A stretch of 64,000 nt of DNA from Bacteroidota bacterium (GCA_004295015.1 SHNE01000035.1:141470-205469); one strand, 5' to 3'. Counted from the stretch's first letter, positions 17,098 through 27,418 are shown. Program-made: numbers and translations. Notes: generated from the sequence alone by a model not told the origin.

Positions 17098-18160
17098 AAA
17101 TTTTTGTCGTCTTGGTTGCTGAATAAACAAACTCGGTTGCTTCCTTTCTCAAATTGAAAAGATTGATTTGCTTATTCCTGTTACTATTAAAATATTCAAA
17201 CTTGTCCGTTGCAAAACCTGTAACTGAAATTTTGTTGTTTCCTTTTTCTACAAACACTGAAACATTTCCGTTCTGATACTTCACAACATCTTTAACCAAA
17301 CCACACACATCATTGAAATAATTTTCTGTTGTCAGAAATTGTAAATAGAATTTGCAAGCTGGTCTGTAAAGACAAAATTTACAATTGTCTTCACTTGGGT
17401 TTGCTTTGAATGTCGCTGTGTCAATGCTCTTGTTTGTTTCAGTCAATAAACTTTTTGCTTCCTCAAAAACTGCCTTACATTCTTCCTCTGTAAACTCAAC
17501 ATCGAATTTCTGTTTTGCTAAATCAACCAAACTCAATTGCGTTGGAAATTTTCCGTTGCAATCAAAATATAGATAAGCGTAAAGTTTCAACTGCTCTTGA
17601 TATTCGTTCTTCACTTCTAAATAAGTTTCTCCGTTATCATCAAAAACATCTTCTGTAATTGCTCCGGTTTTGAAATCAATAATTTCTGTTTCGTCTGCTT
17701 CTTCAATTATCAAGTCCATTCTTCCACCAACTAATTTGTCTTTTGATTCAAGCCACTTTTCAGAAATGAAATTTATTCCGGTCTGCTCTCTCGGTGATGC
17801 TGTTGCACTTCTCAAATGTTTTTTCAATTGGATTTTTTTCATTCCGTAATCCCTCACATTCATTTGAAGTGGAACAAAAAAATCATAACCCTTCTCTTTT
17901 AAATCATTTTCCATCAAAAGAATTTCGTTGTCAAATTTTGAATTGAATTCCGTTTCATTTTTTATTTCTCCTCTTGAAATCAACTCTAACATTTTATGTA
18001 ACACCGTTCCCAAATAAGCATTGGGTGAAACTGGAAGCAAAGGTTTTTTTTCAAACGCTTCTGCCAGCAAAGATTTGTAAGCACAATTTTTCATTGAATG
18101 AAATTGGCTTGGAGAAACTCTGCTGATTTTCTTAAACGTTAAGTTGCCAATTACATTCAT
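17090..18160 (-). CDS. PD-(D/E)XK nuclease with Fe-S cysteine set (RecB/Cas4-like)
   Basis: 356 aa. Nuclease marks: GTVLHKMLE with His55, GGRMDLII with Asp149, EIIDFKTG with Asp162 and Lys164, and the YQEQLKLYAYL helix (Gln188/Tyr194). Four cysteines, Cys26 near the N-terminus and Cys260, Cys263 and Cys269 near the C-terminus (CKFCLYRPACKF), reproduce the 4Fe-4S arrangement of AddB and Cas4 nucleases. It should cut single-strand ends in a metal-dependent way. The start ATG overlaps the helicase stop by 4 bases (ATGA), so synthesis is coupled to the helicase, and the methyltransferase start overlaps its end. It is probably the effector nuclease of the system. Possibly equivalent to one of the unnamed Druantia II proteins; I cannot assign F or G. 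Confidence 0.88.
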   Translation of the reverse strand: MNVIGNLTFKKISRVSPSQFHSMKNCAYKSLLAEAFEKKPLLPVSPNAYLGTVLHKMLELISRGEIKNETEFNSKFDNEILLMENDLKEKGYDFFVPLQMNVRDYGMKKIQLKKHLRSATASPREQTGINFISEKWLESKDKLVGGRMDLIIEEADETEIIDFKTGAITEDVFDDNGETYLEVKNEYQEQLKLYAYLYFDCNGKFPTQLSLVDLAKQKFDVEFTEEECKAVFEEAKSLLTETNKSIDTATFKANPSEDNCKFCLYRPACKFYLQFLTTENYFNDVCGLVKDVVKYQNGNVSVFVEKGNNKISVTGFATDKFEYFNSNRNKQINLFNLRKEATEFVYSATKTTKIYE

Positions 18161-21100
18161 CCGTTTCTAACTAATTTTTCATAACACCAACCCGGTCTGC
18201 GATGCAAATTGAAAGCGTCAACGATGCTCAACTTTCCGCCTCTGCTTCTTGTATAACTTAGCAACTCATTCTTAATTTCATTTATCCAATTGTCTGCTCT
18301 TTCGTTTTTCATATCCCAAAACGGGTGAACAATCATGATTACATTTTTATCCCTTGCATGCCACTTAATAATTGGCAAACCCTGAACCTCATCAACTGTT
18401 CTCATTCCAAAACTTTCGGCAAAACCGTTTCTTAAACTTGTTGCGAATTCAAGCCAACCGTTTAATTCAACATGTTGATTAAAGATTCCATCTGCTCCGC
18501 ATTTGTAAGTAGCATCATTCAAAACCCTCATCATTGACAATCCCAAACGCCAATCAAGCAAGCTGTGATAATTCATGTTGCGGAAAACCTTTAAACATTC
18601 GTAGCAAGCATCTTTGCAATTTCCTTGATGATTTGTTGAATGAATTTTTCCCAAATAAGATTGTGCATCTGTTGGATTCATTGCCTCTGTCAATAATTCG
18701 GGAAACCTGTTGTAAAGAAATCTTACGAACCCTGAACCATTTGGTAATTCATCTGTCAAAATAATTTCTGACACATACCTTTTGATTATTGAGTTCTCAA
18801 CTAACTCTCTTTTTACAATGTCTGCAATTTCAATTTCAGTTGGGTCAACATCAAGTTGGTCAGCTAAAATTCTTTGTAATAAAAACGCTGCTGAATAATA
18901 ACCAGACCGAACTCCATTTGCCTGTGCTTTCACATAAGGCAGGTCAAAATCCATTGAGAACATATTCAGGTTAAGGTCTAATGGAACTCTTACTGGTGCA
19001 ATTCGGAATATCTCTGTTTTCTTATTGCTTGCCAATGCAATTCTTTCTTGTGCTGCTTCGGGATAAATTCTGTAGGAGTATCCGTTTTCGTTAAATGGAT
19101 TTGCTTGGTTGTTGTCAATTACACTTTGTGCAATCCATTGTTGAGTAAATCTGAATGGCTGTGAGAAAGGGAAAAAGTTTTGTGTGTTCGCTAAACTTCC
19201 CGTAAAGAAATTATCGGAATTGGTGTTCACTCTCCAAGTAACATCTTTATCAGTAATCAACAACTCTGCATTGTTTACAATCACCGGAACATTTGGATTG
19301 TTTGGGTCTTCAACATTCTCTGCAAAAATTGGTGGTCGTGAAAGAAGAAATTCTGAATCGTCCTTCATATCACTTCCCATTGAAAGATTTGTTCGGTATG
19401 CTCTCGGTGCTTTCAACATTTCCGGTCTTTGATATTTATCCAAATTTGTTTCGCCACAAGCAGGACAAACTGGTGTGGCATTGACTCCACGATTAAAATG
19501 ATTTGCTGCTTCAAGAGTTGTCTTTTCAGTTTCAGAATAAGTTTTGAATAAGCCACATGAACGGCAACGCACAAACCAACGGTTCATAGAGAATGGAAGA
19601 TTGTTGTTTGTTCTTGCATTGGTTACTGTTTCAACCCCTCTGATTCTTGTATTGATTATATCACTGGTGAAACCAATTACTGCATGAATCGCTTTATCTT
19701 TTGTTTTCTGTGCACCAGGGGCAAACTCATAAATTGCCATTGACTGTGCTCTGTCAATTGCAAACGGTTCTAAGTTTCTGTCAATGCCGTGATATAAATT
19801 TTTTACAGTGGTTGGCATTCCGAACATTGGGAGAATTCCACCTTCTGCTAATTTTTCTGAAACATCAGTTGTTGCAATTTCTTCGTTGCTGATTACGCTT
19901 TGCGATTTCTCAATTAAACCGTTGTTGGTTGTTGTATCGCAAACCCAATTCACAAAATCATTTCGTTGCGGTCTCAACTCCGGTGTAATCAATGCTTCAA
20001 CAGTTGCTTCAACTTGCGGTCTGTTTGTGTTTATCCAATTTGCAATTTGTGGTTTGTATGTAAGCCAATTATCAATTGCACCAAACTCACCGTGAACACT
20101 TGGCTTTTCTTCATCATTGTTAACATTCGTTGGAATGGTTGTAAATGCTTTTCGAAAAATCTCTTTTGCTAAAAGGCGTTTGAAAATTCTTTCCTGTCCC
20201 ATCGTCAAGAATGGAGTAGGTGGCGAATCGCCTGTTATCTTATGAGGATTTGAAAAATAAAATTCGTCATGGCTTCTACCTCTGCAAAAAGTTAGAATGA
20301 TTGAATATGCTTGTCCTCTACGTCCAGCCCGCCCAACTCTTTGTTGGTAGTTGAATCTTTGCGGTGGCATATTTCCCAACATCACTGCTTGCAATGCTCC
20401 GATGTCAACACCAACTTCCAAAGTTGTTGTTACACTCAACAAGTCAATTGCTTTTACTTGTTTGTTTCCCTCATCAGTCAAAATGATATTTCTAAAATGT
20501 CTTTGTCTTTCAAACTGATTATCGGTTTGTCCTGTGAGTTCTTCGCAATGCAAACGGATTGGGATTCGCTGTTGTTTGATTGCGTTGTATGATAAATAAT
20601 TTTTCTCCCAGATGTCATTGCAAATTTTGTCCGGTTGTGTGTTCAGTTGTGAAAGTGAATATGTGCAAATGCCACCGCTTAAATGCAAGTGTGGTCTGCT
20701 TCCCCTTGTGCTTGTCCAAACGCTGTCTGTAGCGGTTGCAACTTTGATAAATAATTCCTCAATGATTACTCCTCTCACTCCATGCAGAAGTCCGCTTGTT
20801 GAAAGAGTATTGAAAACTGCTGTGCCTAATTCAGGTTCTGTTTTTGATAATCTGTTTGCAACTGCTCTGATATATCTTTTTACCTGACTTGGGAATCTGC
20901 TGTATTCATCAAAGTTGAAAGGGTCTGCATCATCATTTTTATTGTGCTTGAACTTGTCTCCCAAAATTCTTACTGTTGAATTTAGCGTTTGCAAAAATTC
21001 ATCTCTTGTCATTGTCAATGCGGTTGCTGCATCAGTGATGCTTTGCAAGTGGGGATTGATAGTTACAAAACCCAAAGCGGAAGATTCAAACGAATAAAAA

Positions 21101-24100
21101 AGTGAACCAAAAAACATTGTAGCAAGATTGCTGAATGTTCCTTCTTTTAAATCATTGATAAAAGTTTGGTCTGCTCCGGCTGTCCATTGAAAATTTGTGA
21201 AATCAATTAAGTCATACCACGGAACAAAATCGTTGTTCAACAATCTCGTTTGAATTGTAATATCGTTGCCACCCGGGTTTATTCCCAAACTTATCAAGTG
21301 ACGAATAAGCGGTGCAAGATTTACAGAGTTTGTAATGTCAACTAATTCTCGAATGCTAAAAAGCTTCTGACGAATTTTTTCAAGTTGATGGTTGGCGTTA
21401 TTTCTCTGTTCGACAATTAAAGGATTTGCTCCTGGCAAATTTGAAAAAGTAATCAGGCCTTCAATGTCCAAAAGTTCTGCATTGTTTTCTATTCTGTATC
21501 TGTCAATTTTAGCTGTATTATTTGTTTCAATTGCGTTTAAGATGTGATGCTTTACTAAAACTTTTTTGTGCAACTCATCTACTAAAATTTCCCTCAATAA
21601 ATCTGTGAAGTGGTTTCTTTCTATTCCGTTTGCAACCTGTGCGGCATCTTCTCTACTGTCAGAAAATACAACCAACTTTCTTTGCGCTTCAGTGTCGGGT
21701 AACTGATACATCAACTCCTTTGCAAACATTTGTGTTGTCTTGGCAAAACCCGTTCTGAAACCTCTGATTGAAGTTGTCTTTGATTTTCGTGAAGCGTTGT
21801 TTCGTCTTTGATTGTTAATGCCACAACATGGACAAACATTTGGCAATGCTCTGTGTGTTTCAATTGAGCTTATATCACCGCTTGCATTTGGTAATGCAAT
21901 ATCGTTGCTTGAACTGCTTGGCACTATCGTAAAGTAATATCCTCTTATCCATTGAGATGGGTTGTTCTCTGCCTTCCCATAAGTAAAATCAATATCGCCT
22001 GAAATGCAATTTAAAGATGCCTCAATCCATTCTGCTTCATAATCGGTTTGGTCGTATCCATTTGCTGTTGTTTGTCTCCAAAATCTATTTTGATTGATTG
22101 GCGGTTCGCAATTAGTTGGGTCATAGGTTTGATTCCCACAAGGCCAAAAAACCGCATATTCTTGATAACTTCTTTTCTCAACAAGTTTTGCAGGTGTCTT
22201 TTCCGGTATGCCTTCAATATTCGGACTGATGGGAAGTAATTCAAACGAGCCATTACCTGATTCATTGGTAGTAACCAGCCTGCTTCCACCAAACAAAGTT
22301 GTTCCGCAATTATCACAATAGAGCAATTCTAAAACTCTATTGCCGGCTTCTGAATTTATTCTTGTCGTTGAATAAAGTTTTCCGGCTGTTCTTTCTGTGT
22401 CCGCATATTCAGCATTGTCAATATCATCTGCTTTCACTGATGCCCACATTCCCTCAATGTTTCTAAAGAAGTAGTGGAATCTAAATCGTGGTAACTTTCT
22501 ATTTTCAGGAATGTCAATGTTTGCAAATTGTGTTTCATCAAACATTGCTCTTGCGATTAGCAAACCTCTCAAAGCATTTTGTAAATCGTCTTGCGATGTT
22601 GCCGTTTCAAAAATTGTTTCAGAAAAATAATTTCCAATTCCATCATCACCGTTTGCATGTATTGAACAAACTGCTTTGTAGTTTGTCTTTCCGTTTTCAC
22701 TTACTGCACAAGACGAATACAATCGTTCTTTCAATTTCAAAGTTGGATTGGAAATAACTCTCAACAATTTTTCAATTCCGTTTCCTGTTTCTGAAATTCC
22801 AAACGCAGTTGCAATTGTGTTTGCAGAACTTTCGCAAGCGGAAATAAAATTTGGTTTTGTGATTTCACTCTTAGCAAAGTCGTATGCTTCTGCAATTTCT
22901 TTGAAAGGATTTACCGGAAGTTTTCTTTCGGAAGATGAAAGTGTTTCAACTTCGTTATTGTGTCCTTCAATAATTTTGAATGGCTTAACTGTATTGTCAA
23001 CACCAAAAAAATCTTCCAAAAATTTTACGCTGTCTTGGTCGCCTGCTTCAAGAGATGCACTGGATGCAAGTATGCGTAATTGGTCGTGATGTGGGTGCAA
23101 GCCCAATCGGTCAAGCACAAGTTTGAGTAGGTATGCTATCTCCGTGCCTTGTGTGCCTCTGTATAGGTGTAACTCGTCAATGACTAAATGAAAAACTCTG
23201 TTTCTTTTTTCTGCCTCTCTTTGTTCCGGTAATAAATCTTCACAAGCCAACCAATTTTTTGTTTGTTCAAAAATTCCTGAATCAACTGTTCGCATCAACA
23301 TTATACTTAACATGGAATAGTTGGTAATCATAATGTCCGGTGGTGCTAATTGCATATCAAATCTGCAACGCATTTCAGAACCGTCAAGTCGTTGGAAAAA
23401 GGATTTCAAATCTTTTGCTTCGCTGCCTGTGATATTGTTTTGCTGAATGTATTCTGCAACTTTAGTTGCATCAACTTCAACTTGCTTCAATCTCTCTTTG
23501 AGTTGATTTACTTTTTTCGTGTTGACTGCAACTGTTCCATCGTCTTTTACTTTTCTTAATTCTCCGGCAATCGGTGAACTGCCGTTGTATCTGCCAAAGA
23601 AGATTGAATTTCCGTTTGTGTTTGCCGTTAACCAATTTCGTGTGTCGTCTGAATCAAGTGCTTTTCTCAAACGGCTCATTTGGTCTTCCACCAAAGCATT
23701 CATCGGGTAAAGAATCAATGCTCTTACTCCGGCTGGTCTTTTCTCATGTTGTCTTTGTCTTGCTGCATTGCTTAAAGTGAAATTAGTTGGATTGACAATT
23801 TGAGTTGGTGTCAATCCTCTTTCTGCTGCTGACTTCCACCATATATTTACACTTGCCGGTTTTGCATTTGGCGTTTCCCAATTCGCAAGTTCTTTTGAAA
23901 GCTGTGCAAACAGTGGAAGTAAAAACGATTCCGTTTTTCCTGAACCCGTTCCTGATGTGATAATGCAATTATTTCCTCTCAATGTTTCCTTCAACATTTC
24001 TGCTTGGTGTGAATGCAGTTTTGCGAATGATGGAAACAAACCAGTTGCTACAAGTTCCTTAAAGGTATTTGCTTCTGCTTCAGTCAAGGCATTTCCCAAA

Positions 24101-24309
24101 TCTTCAAGCGTTAAATCTTGAACTCGTTTGTTACTTGAAACATAATCCGGCAAAGGTTCAATCCACGGTTTGCGGTAAAGAACTTTATCGTAATTGAGTA
24201 AAGCGTAGCGTTCTTTCTCAATGCCTTCAAACCTTGTCGCGAATGCTGTTTCAACATATCGGATAAAGTTTTCTTTTATTATTTCAAATGAACCAATCGG
24301 GTCTTTCAT
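18157..24309 (-). CDS. druE: Giant DEAD/DEAH-box helicase with DUF1998 domain (DruE-like)
   Basis: 2050 aa. Residues about 95-130 contain the Q-motif-like LHSHQAEML and Walker A TSGTGSGKTES. Motif Ia is ALILYPMNALVEDQMSR, motif II is the DELH box (HLVIDELHLYRG), and SSASL is motif III. The second helicase lobe ends in TTLEVGVDIGALQAVM and QRVGRAGRRGQ (motifs V and VI). Zinc-finger-like Cys clusters occur before it (NVCPCCGIN) and after it (CRSCGLF...CPACGE). The C-terminal end carries the DUF1998 signature CKDACYECLKVFRNMNYHSLLDWRLG. A ~2000-aa helicase with DUF1998 in one chain is characteristic of DruE of Druantia defence systems (DISARM splits these parts over DrmA and DrmB). It is 8 bases after the 940-aa gene and overlaps the nuclease gene. 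Confidence 0.85.
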   Translation of the reverse strand: MKDPIGSFEIIKENFIRYVETAFATRFEGIEKERYALLNYDKVLYRKPWIEPLPDYVSSNKRVQDLTLEDLGNALTEAEANTFKELVATGLFPSFAKLHSHQAEMLKETLRGNNCIITSGTGSGKTESFLLPLFAQLSKELANWETPNAKPASVNIWWKSAAERGLTPTQIVNPTNFTLSNAARQRQHEKRPAGVRALILYPMNALVEDQMSRLRKALDSDDTRNWLTANTNGNSIFFGRYNGSSPIAGELRKVKDDGTVAVNTKKVNQLKERLKQVEVDATKVAEYIQQNNITGSEAKDLKSFFQRLDGSEMRCRFDMQLAPPDIMITNYSMLSIMLMRTVDSGIFEQTKNWLACEDLLPEQREAEKRNRVFHLVIDELHLYRGTQGTEIAYLLKLVLDRLGLHPHHDQLRILASSASLEAGDQDSVKFLEDFFGVDNTVKPFKIIEGHNNEVETLSSSERKLPVNPFKEIAEAYDFAKSEITKPNFISACESSANTIATAFGISETGNGIEKLLRVISNPTLKLKERLYSSCAVSENGKTNYKAVCSIHANGDDGIGNYFSETIFETATSQDDLQNALRGLLIARAMFDETQFANIDIPENRKLPRFRFHYFFRNIEGMWASVKADDIDNAEYADTERTAGKLYSTTRINSEAGNRVLELLYCDNCGTTLFGGSRLVTTNESGNGSFELLPISPNIEGIPEKTPAKLVEKRSYQEYAVFWPCGNQTYDPTNCEPPINQNRFWRQTTANGYDQTDYEAEWIEASLNCISGDIDFTYGKAENNPSQWIRGYYFTIVPSSSSNDIALPNASGDISSIETHRALPNVCPCCGINNQRRNNASRKSKTTSIRGFRTGFAKTTQMFAKELMYQLPDTEAQRKLVVFSDSREDAAQVANGIERNHFTDLLREILVDELHKKVLVKHHILNAIETNNTAKIDRYRIENNAELLDIEGLITFSNLPGANPLIVEQRNNANHQLEKIRQKLFSIRELVDITNSVNLAPLIRHLISLGINPGGNDITIQTRLLNNDFVPWYDLIDFTNFQWTAGADQTFINDLKEGTFSNLATMFFGSLFYSFESSALGFVTINPHLQSITDAATALTMTRDEFLQTLNSTVRILGDKFKHNKNDDADPFNFDEYSRFPSQVKRYIRAVANRLSKTEPELGTAVFNTLSTSGLLHGVRGVIIEELFIKVATATDSVWTSTRGSRPHLHLSGGICTYSLSQLNTQPDKICNDIWEKNYLSYNAIKQQRIPIRLHCEELTGQTDNQFERQRHFRNIILTDEGNKQVKAIDLLSVTTTLEVGVDIGALQAVMLGNMPPQRFNYQQRVGRAGRRGQAYSIILTFCRGRSHDEFYFSNPHKITGDSPPTPFLTMGQERIFKRLLAKEIFRKAFTTIPTNVNNDEEKPSVHGEFGAIDNWLTYKPQIANWINTNRPQVEATVEALITPELRPQRNDFVNWVCDTTTNNGLIEKSQSVISNEEIATTDVSEKLAEGGILPMFGMPTTVKNLYHGIDRNLEPFAIDRAQSMAIYEFAPGAQKTKDKAIHAVIGFTSDIINTRIRGVETVTNARTNNNLPFSMNRWFVRCRSCGLFKTYSETEKTTLEAANHFNRGVNATPVCPACGETNLDKYQRPEMLKAPRAYRTNLSMGSDMKDDSEFLLSRPPIFAENVEDPNNPNVPVIVNNAELLITDKDVTWRVNTNSDNFFTGSLANTQNFFPFSQPFRFTQQWIAQSVIDNNQANPFNENGYSYRIYPEAAQERIALASNKKTEIFRIAPVRVPLDLNLNMFSMDFDLPYVKAQANGVRSGYYSAAFLLQRILADQLDVDPTEIEIADIVKRELVENSIIKRYVSEIILTDELPNGSGFVRFLYNRFPELLTEAMNPTDAQSYLGKIHSTNHQGNCKDACYECLKVFRNMNYHSLLDWRLGLSMMRVLNDATYKCGADGIFNQHVELNGWLEFATSLRNGFAESFGMRTVDEVQGLPIIKWHARDKNVIMIVHPFWDMKNERADNWINEIKNELLSYTRSRGGKLSIVDAFNLHRRPGWCYEKLVRNG

Positions 24310-24317
24310 GTGCTGAA

Positions 24318-27140
24318 TTAAAAATTAAAGTCAATCGTTTTCTGTTTAAGTTTATCAAATAAGTTCTGAATGAAAACACTTGGAATGTTCTCGTAAACTC
24401 TGTATGCTTTGTTTTCAATTTCAGAATAAACCGGAGCTAATCCACTAAGCAACATAATTGATTCTGCTAATAATCTCGGTAATGGTAATTCAAGAGGGAC
24501 TGCAACTTTCTCTTTGTTCCGGTCATACAAAATAACATGTTTCTTTTGATGTTTCAGAGCAACATATTTCCCCCAATTTTTGTCAATGTCATAACACTTT
24601 TGGTTTGCCCAAAGTCGGTGGTGAAACTCCCAAGGTCTCAACCGATATTCCAACATTGTAAAACTTTTATCAAAGTTTTCTGAAAATGATTTGTCAAGTT
24701 GTAAGGTGTCGGGATTGAAAATATACCTTGCCCAATCTTCATAAGTCAGCGTTGTTTCTTTTGTTGCATACAAATCTTTTTCATACTCGTCAATGTCGCC
24801 GCAAAAATGTTGTAAGCCAACTTGCACCAAATCGTTTGAACTGAATTTGATTTTGATTTCGTTTGCAAAAGCAATCAGATTTCTTTCTCCGAATACTTCC
24901 TTAGCTGTTCCAAATGATTTTATTGTAATCGCATCAGGCAAAAGCAAATCTTCGTTTGACTGAAATTGCTTTGTGATTTCAACTTGCAAATTGTGTTTTG
25001 GTGCTTTTGCAATAATTGCATTCACAAGTGTTTCATCTCTGCCACCAATCAATAAAACTTTTCTTCCCTTGTTTGCCGGAATGAAAATCAGTTGTGGTGG
25101 GTTCACCACAATTGATTTTGTTTCATATTCGTAATCCAAAAATCCTAAGTAGTCAAAGAAATTTAGTGATGCTTTTTTAACTTTGGAATAATTGAAGTTG
25201 GTGCTGTGTGGTTTGTTCCCAAAATATTTTGAGTGCAAAAATTCAAATGCCGCATAAAAATCTTTAGCTGTTGTTGTTCCTTTCAAAGTGAGGAATGAAA
25301 GAAAAATATTTCCCTCGCTGTGTGTGTATGTGTGTTGTGTGATACCCGGACTGGAATCAGCATTTATCCCTCTGAACAATTGCTGATATGGAATTTGCTT
25401 CATCAAGTTAATTCCAACCGTGTTGCTCCCGAATGAGTATTGAGTTAGAACTTGGTCGGTAGTTCTGCCAAATGAATTTCTCTTTGGCAGTTTGTTTCCG
25501 TCAAGTAGTAATGCAGAACCATTTGCAGAAACTACTTTGTAAGTTGTTTCATTACCTGCAAATTTTTCTTCGTCTGTTCTAATGTTGAAATCAGAAAATA
25601 ACGAAAGGTCTTCCGGCAGCAACCAACGGTTGCTGTTGGAAATATTTTTCTTTAGAAAAAATTTCTCTTCGTTGTTTTTGTATTGGAGATAAATTTTTTC
25701 TGTTCCATCTGAATTTAGAATTTCAACTTCCGGTAAAAAGTCATTCGTGAAAGTTCTGAAATCAAATTCCAATGCAGAAGTTAGCTGAACAAATTTTTCC
25801 TTGATGATTGTCAGAACCGGAATTTCATCAATGCCCGCTCTTGGATTGAGAAACCTGAAAAGAGATATGCCGTCAGGCATATTCTCTAAATCAGTTTCAT
25901 CTTCAAACTTTGTGCACTGATTTTTTCCCCAACTCAAGATTTTATCACGTAAAGAATTTTTGCAAAGGATATACATCCAATTTGCTTTTGTGAGTGTGTC
26001 TGTCTCAATCCAATAGTCTGTGCTGAATTGAAGTGAACCTGCACTGATAAAAAGGCGAACATCTTTGTCGGGAAATTTTGCAACCCATTTATTGAAATCG
26101 TCTTTGAGTTGAAATGATTCTTTGAAAGGTAAATTCAAAGTTTTTGAGTAACCCAATTTCTCCTCTCTGATTTCAATACCATTGAAAGATAAATCTTCTG
26201 CAAATTCATTTGCAGATTTCATCCGGTAGGAAAATTCAATTCTTCCTTCGTTGCTGAATAATTGCAACTGCAAAAAGATTCTTGAAGAAATGTCGTTGCG
26301 TTTTGTTCTTGCTGTTGCTCCGGTTTCATCAACTGAATGTGATTCACCAGTCCAATTTTTGTATGCCTTTTTTGTTGTGTCAATAATTGATTGTCCTAAG
26401 TCGTGTGTTTCATATTTTCGGATAATGTCAATCACACTGTTTGGCAACAACAAAATTGATGAACCGTATTGCAGTAAATATTTTTTGAACTCTGTCGGTT
26501 GGTATGTTGAATCGGGAATTATTCCGGCATGAAGAAATAGTTCCGGCAATCGTTTAATTGCTCTTGGTGGAAACACACATTGCGAAAGCGGTTTGCCTAC
26601 ATGAACCCAATTTTCATTTCCAAATTTTTTCAGTTCAAAAATTCCAAGGTCGCAATTGTTAGTCATGACTGTCCATTCCTCAAGTTCCGTGAACAATGGA
26701 GAAATGGTTTGGAAGTTTCTCCACCAAATTTTTTTTTCAGTAAACTGATTTAGGATTCCATACTTGTTGAAGAATGCGTTTACTTTTCCGTAATAGGCAG
26801 ATGAAATAAAATTCTCCTCATAAGTTTCTGTCAACGGAATAACATAGAGAATTAAGTAAGCAATGAAAGGCGGTGTGTCTGTCTTGTTCCATCTTTGAAA
26901 TAGTTCAAGTGGTTTGGCAATTGGAGAATAGGGAAAGGCAAAATCATTTTCCTCTTGCTGGTCAAACTTGATTGCATGAATGAAGTCAGCCCAAATGTTT
27001 TCATCAGTTGTGCCGTTAAAGTTTGCTCTTGAATACTTAATTAAATCTTCTCTCGTCAAATAGAACAGAATGTCCTTGCCTGCGTTGTCAGGTTTGAAAA
27101 ATAGCTTGGCAATATGCTCGTTCCATTCTAAATAAGTCAT
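24318..27140 (-). CDS. Unrecognised 940-aa defence-operon protein
   Basis: I do not recognise a domain. The N-terminus (MTYLEWNEHIAKLFFKPDNAGK) and the spacing to neighbours (8 bases after the regulator stop, 8 before the helicase) show it is a core member of the operon. The middle is rich in beta strands and aromatic residues. Near residue 690 a Rossmann-like stretch, GRKVLLIGGRDETLVNAII, is followed by a sequence with LEVEITKQFQ-like beta/alpha alternation. This could be a nucleotide- or domain-swapped binding fold but lacks a Walker A motif. The C-terminal part (YRLRPWEFHHRLW...VLYDRNKEKVAVPLELPLPRLL) has no known motif. By position it may correspond to DruF of Druantia type II; that name is only a hypothesis. 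Confidence 0.7.
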   Translation of the reverse strand: MTYLEWNEHIAKLFFKPDNAGKDILFYLTREDLIKYSRANFNGTTDENIWADFIHAIKFDQQEENDFAFPYSPIAKPLELFQRWNKTDTPPFIAYLILYVIPLTETYEENFISSAYYGKVNAFFNKYGILNQFTEKKIWWRNFQTISPLFTELEEWTVMTNNCDLGIFELKKFGNENWVHVGKPLSQCVFPPRAIKRLPELFLHAGIIPDSTYQPTEFKKYLLQYGSSILLLPNSVIDIIRKYETHDLGQSIIDTTKKAYKNWTGESHSVDETGATARTKRNDISSRIFLQLQLFSNEGRIEFSYRMKSANEFAEDLSFNGIEIREEKLGYSKTLNLPFKESFQLKDDFNKWVAKFPDKDVRLFISAGSLQFSTDYWIETDTLTKANWMYILCKNSLRDKILSWGKNQCTKFEDETDLENMPDGISLFRFLNPRAGIDEIPVLTIIKEKFVQLTSALEFDFRTFTNDFLPEVEILNSDGTEKIYLQYKNNEEKFFLKKNISNSNRWLLPEDLSLFSDFNIRTDEEKFAGNETTYKVVSANGSALLLDGNKLPKRNSFGRTTDQVLTQYSFGSNTVGINLMKQIPYQQLFRGINADSSPGITQHTYTHSEGNIFLSFLTLKGTTTAKDFYAAFEFLHSKYFGNKPHSTNFNYSKVKKASLNFFDYLGFLDYEYETKSIVVNPPQLIFIPANKGRKVLLIGGRDETLVNAIIAKAPKHNLQVEITKQFQSNEDLLLPDAITIKSFGTAKEVFGERNLIAFANEIKIKFSSNDLVQVGLQHFCGDIDEYEKDLYATKETTLTYEDWARYIFNPDTLQLDKSFSENFDKSFTMLEYRLRPWEFHHRLWANQKCYDIDKNWGKYVALKHQKKHVILYDRNKEKVAVPLELPLPRLLAESIMLLSGLAPVYSEIENKAYRVYENIPSVFIQNLFDKLKQKTIDFNF

Positions 27141-27148
27141 TGTTCAAT

Positions 27149-27412
27149 TCATTTGGAATTTCCGGTTTTAATTTTTTTCATTAACACAAAATCAAAATCA
27201 AGATACCACCCGAATTTCACGATGTAATCAATGCTGATAGCGAATTTTCCATTCTCTATTTTTGAAATTGTTGTTCTGCTGACTTCCATTATTTCCGCCA
27301 AATCATCTTGGCTGTATTCATTCTTTTCTCTGAATACACGAATACTATCACCAATCTTTTGTCTGTAATCTTGGAAGTATTCCGGCTTTGGTTTGGATTT
27401 AATTTTCGTCAT
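27149..27412 (-). CDS. XRE-family helix-turn-helix regulator
   Basis: 87 aa. Residues about 18-72 are a Cro/CI-type helix-turn-helix: IRVFREKNEYSQDDLAEIMEVSRTTISKIENGKFAIS, with the recognition helix SRTTISKIENG. The rest is a short tail ending in a basic patch. Such small XRE proteins often act as controllers of restriction and other defence operons, delaying nuclease expression while the methyltransferase builds up. It lies 6 bases after the 132-aa gene and 8 before the 940-aa gene, so it is co-transcribed with the effector genes and probably represses or activates the promoter upstream of 27817. No operator can be named with confidence. Confidence 0.88.
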   Translation of the reverse strand: MTKIKSKPKPEYFQDYRQKIGDSIRVFREKNEYSQDDLAEIMEVSRTTISKIENGKFAISIDYIVKFGWYLDFDFVLMKKIKTGNSK

Positions 27413-27418
27413 AGAAAT

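Noticed and set aside
17090..18160. Nuclease as a true Cas4 with CRISPR
   Set aside because: No cas1, cas2 or repeat array is near; it is fixed in the helicase operon, so it is only Cas4-like.
18157..24309. DISARM system
   Set aside because: DISARM separates the helicase (DrmA) and DUF1998 (DrmB) proteins and has a PLD nuclease DrmC; here both are in one 2050-aa chain and the nuclease is PD-(D/E)XK.
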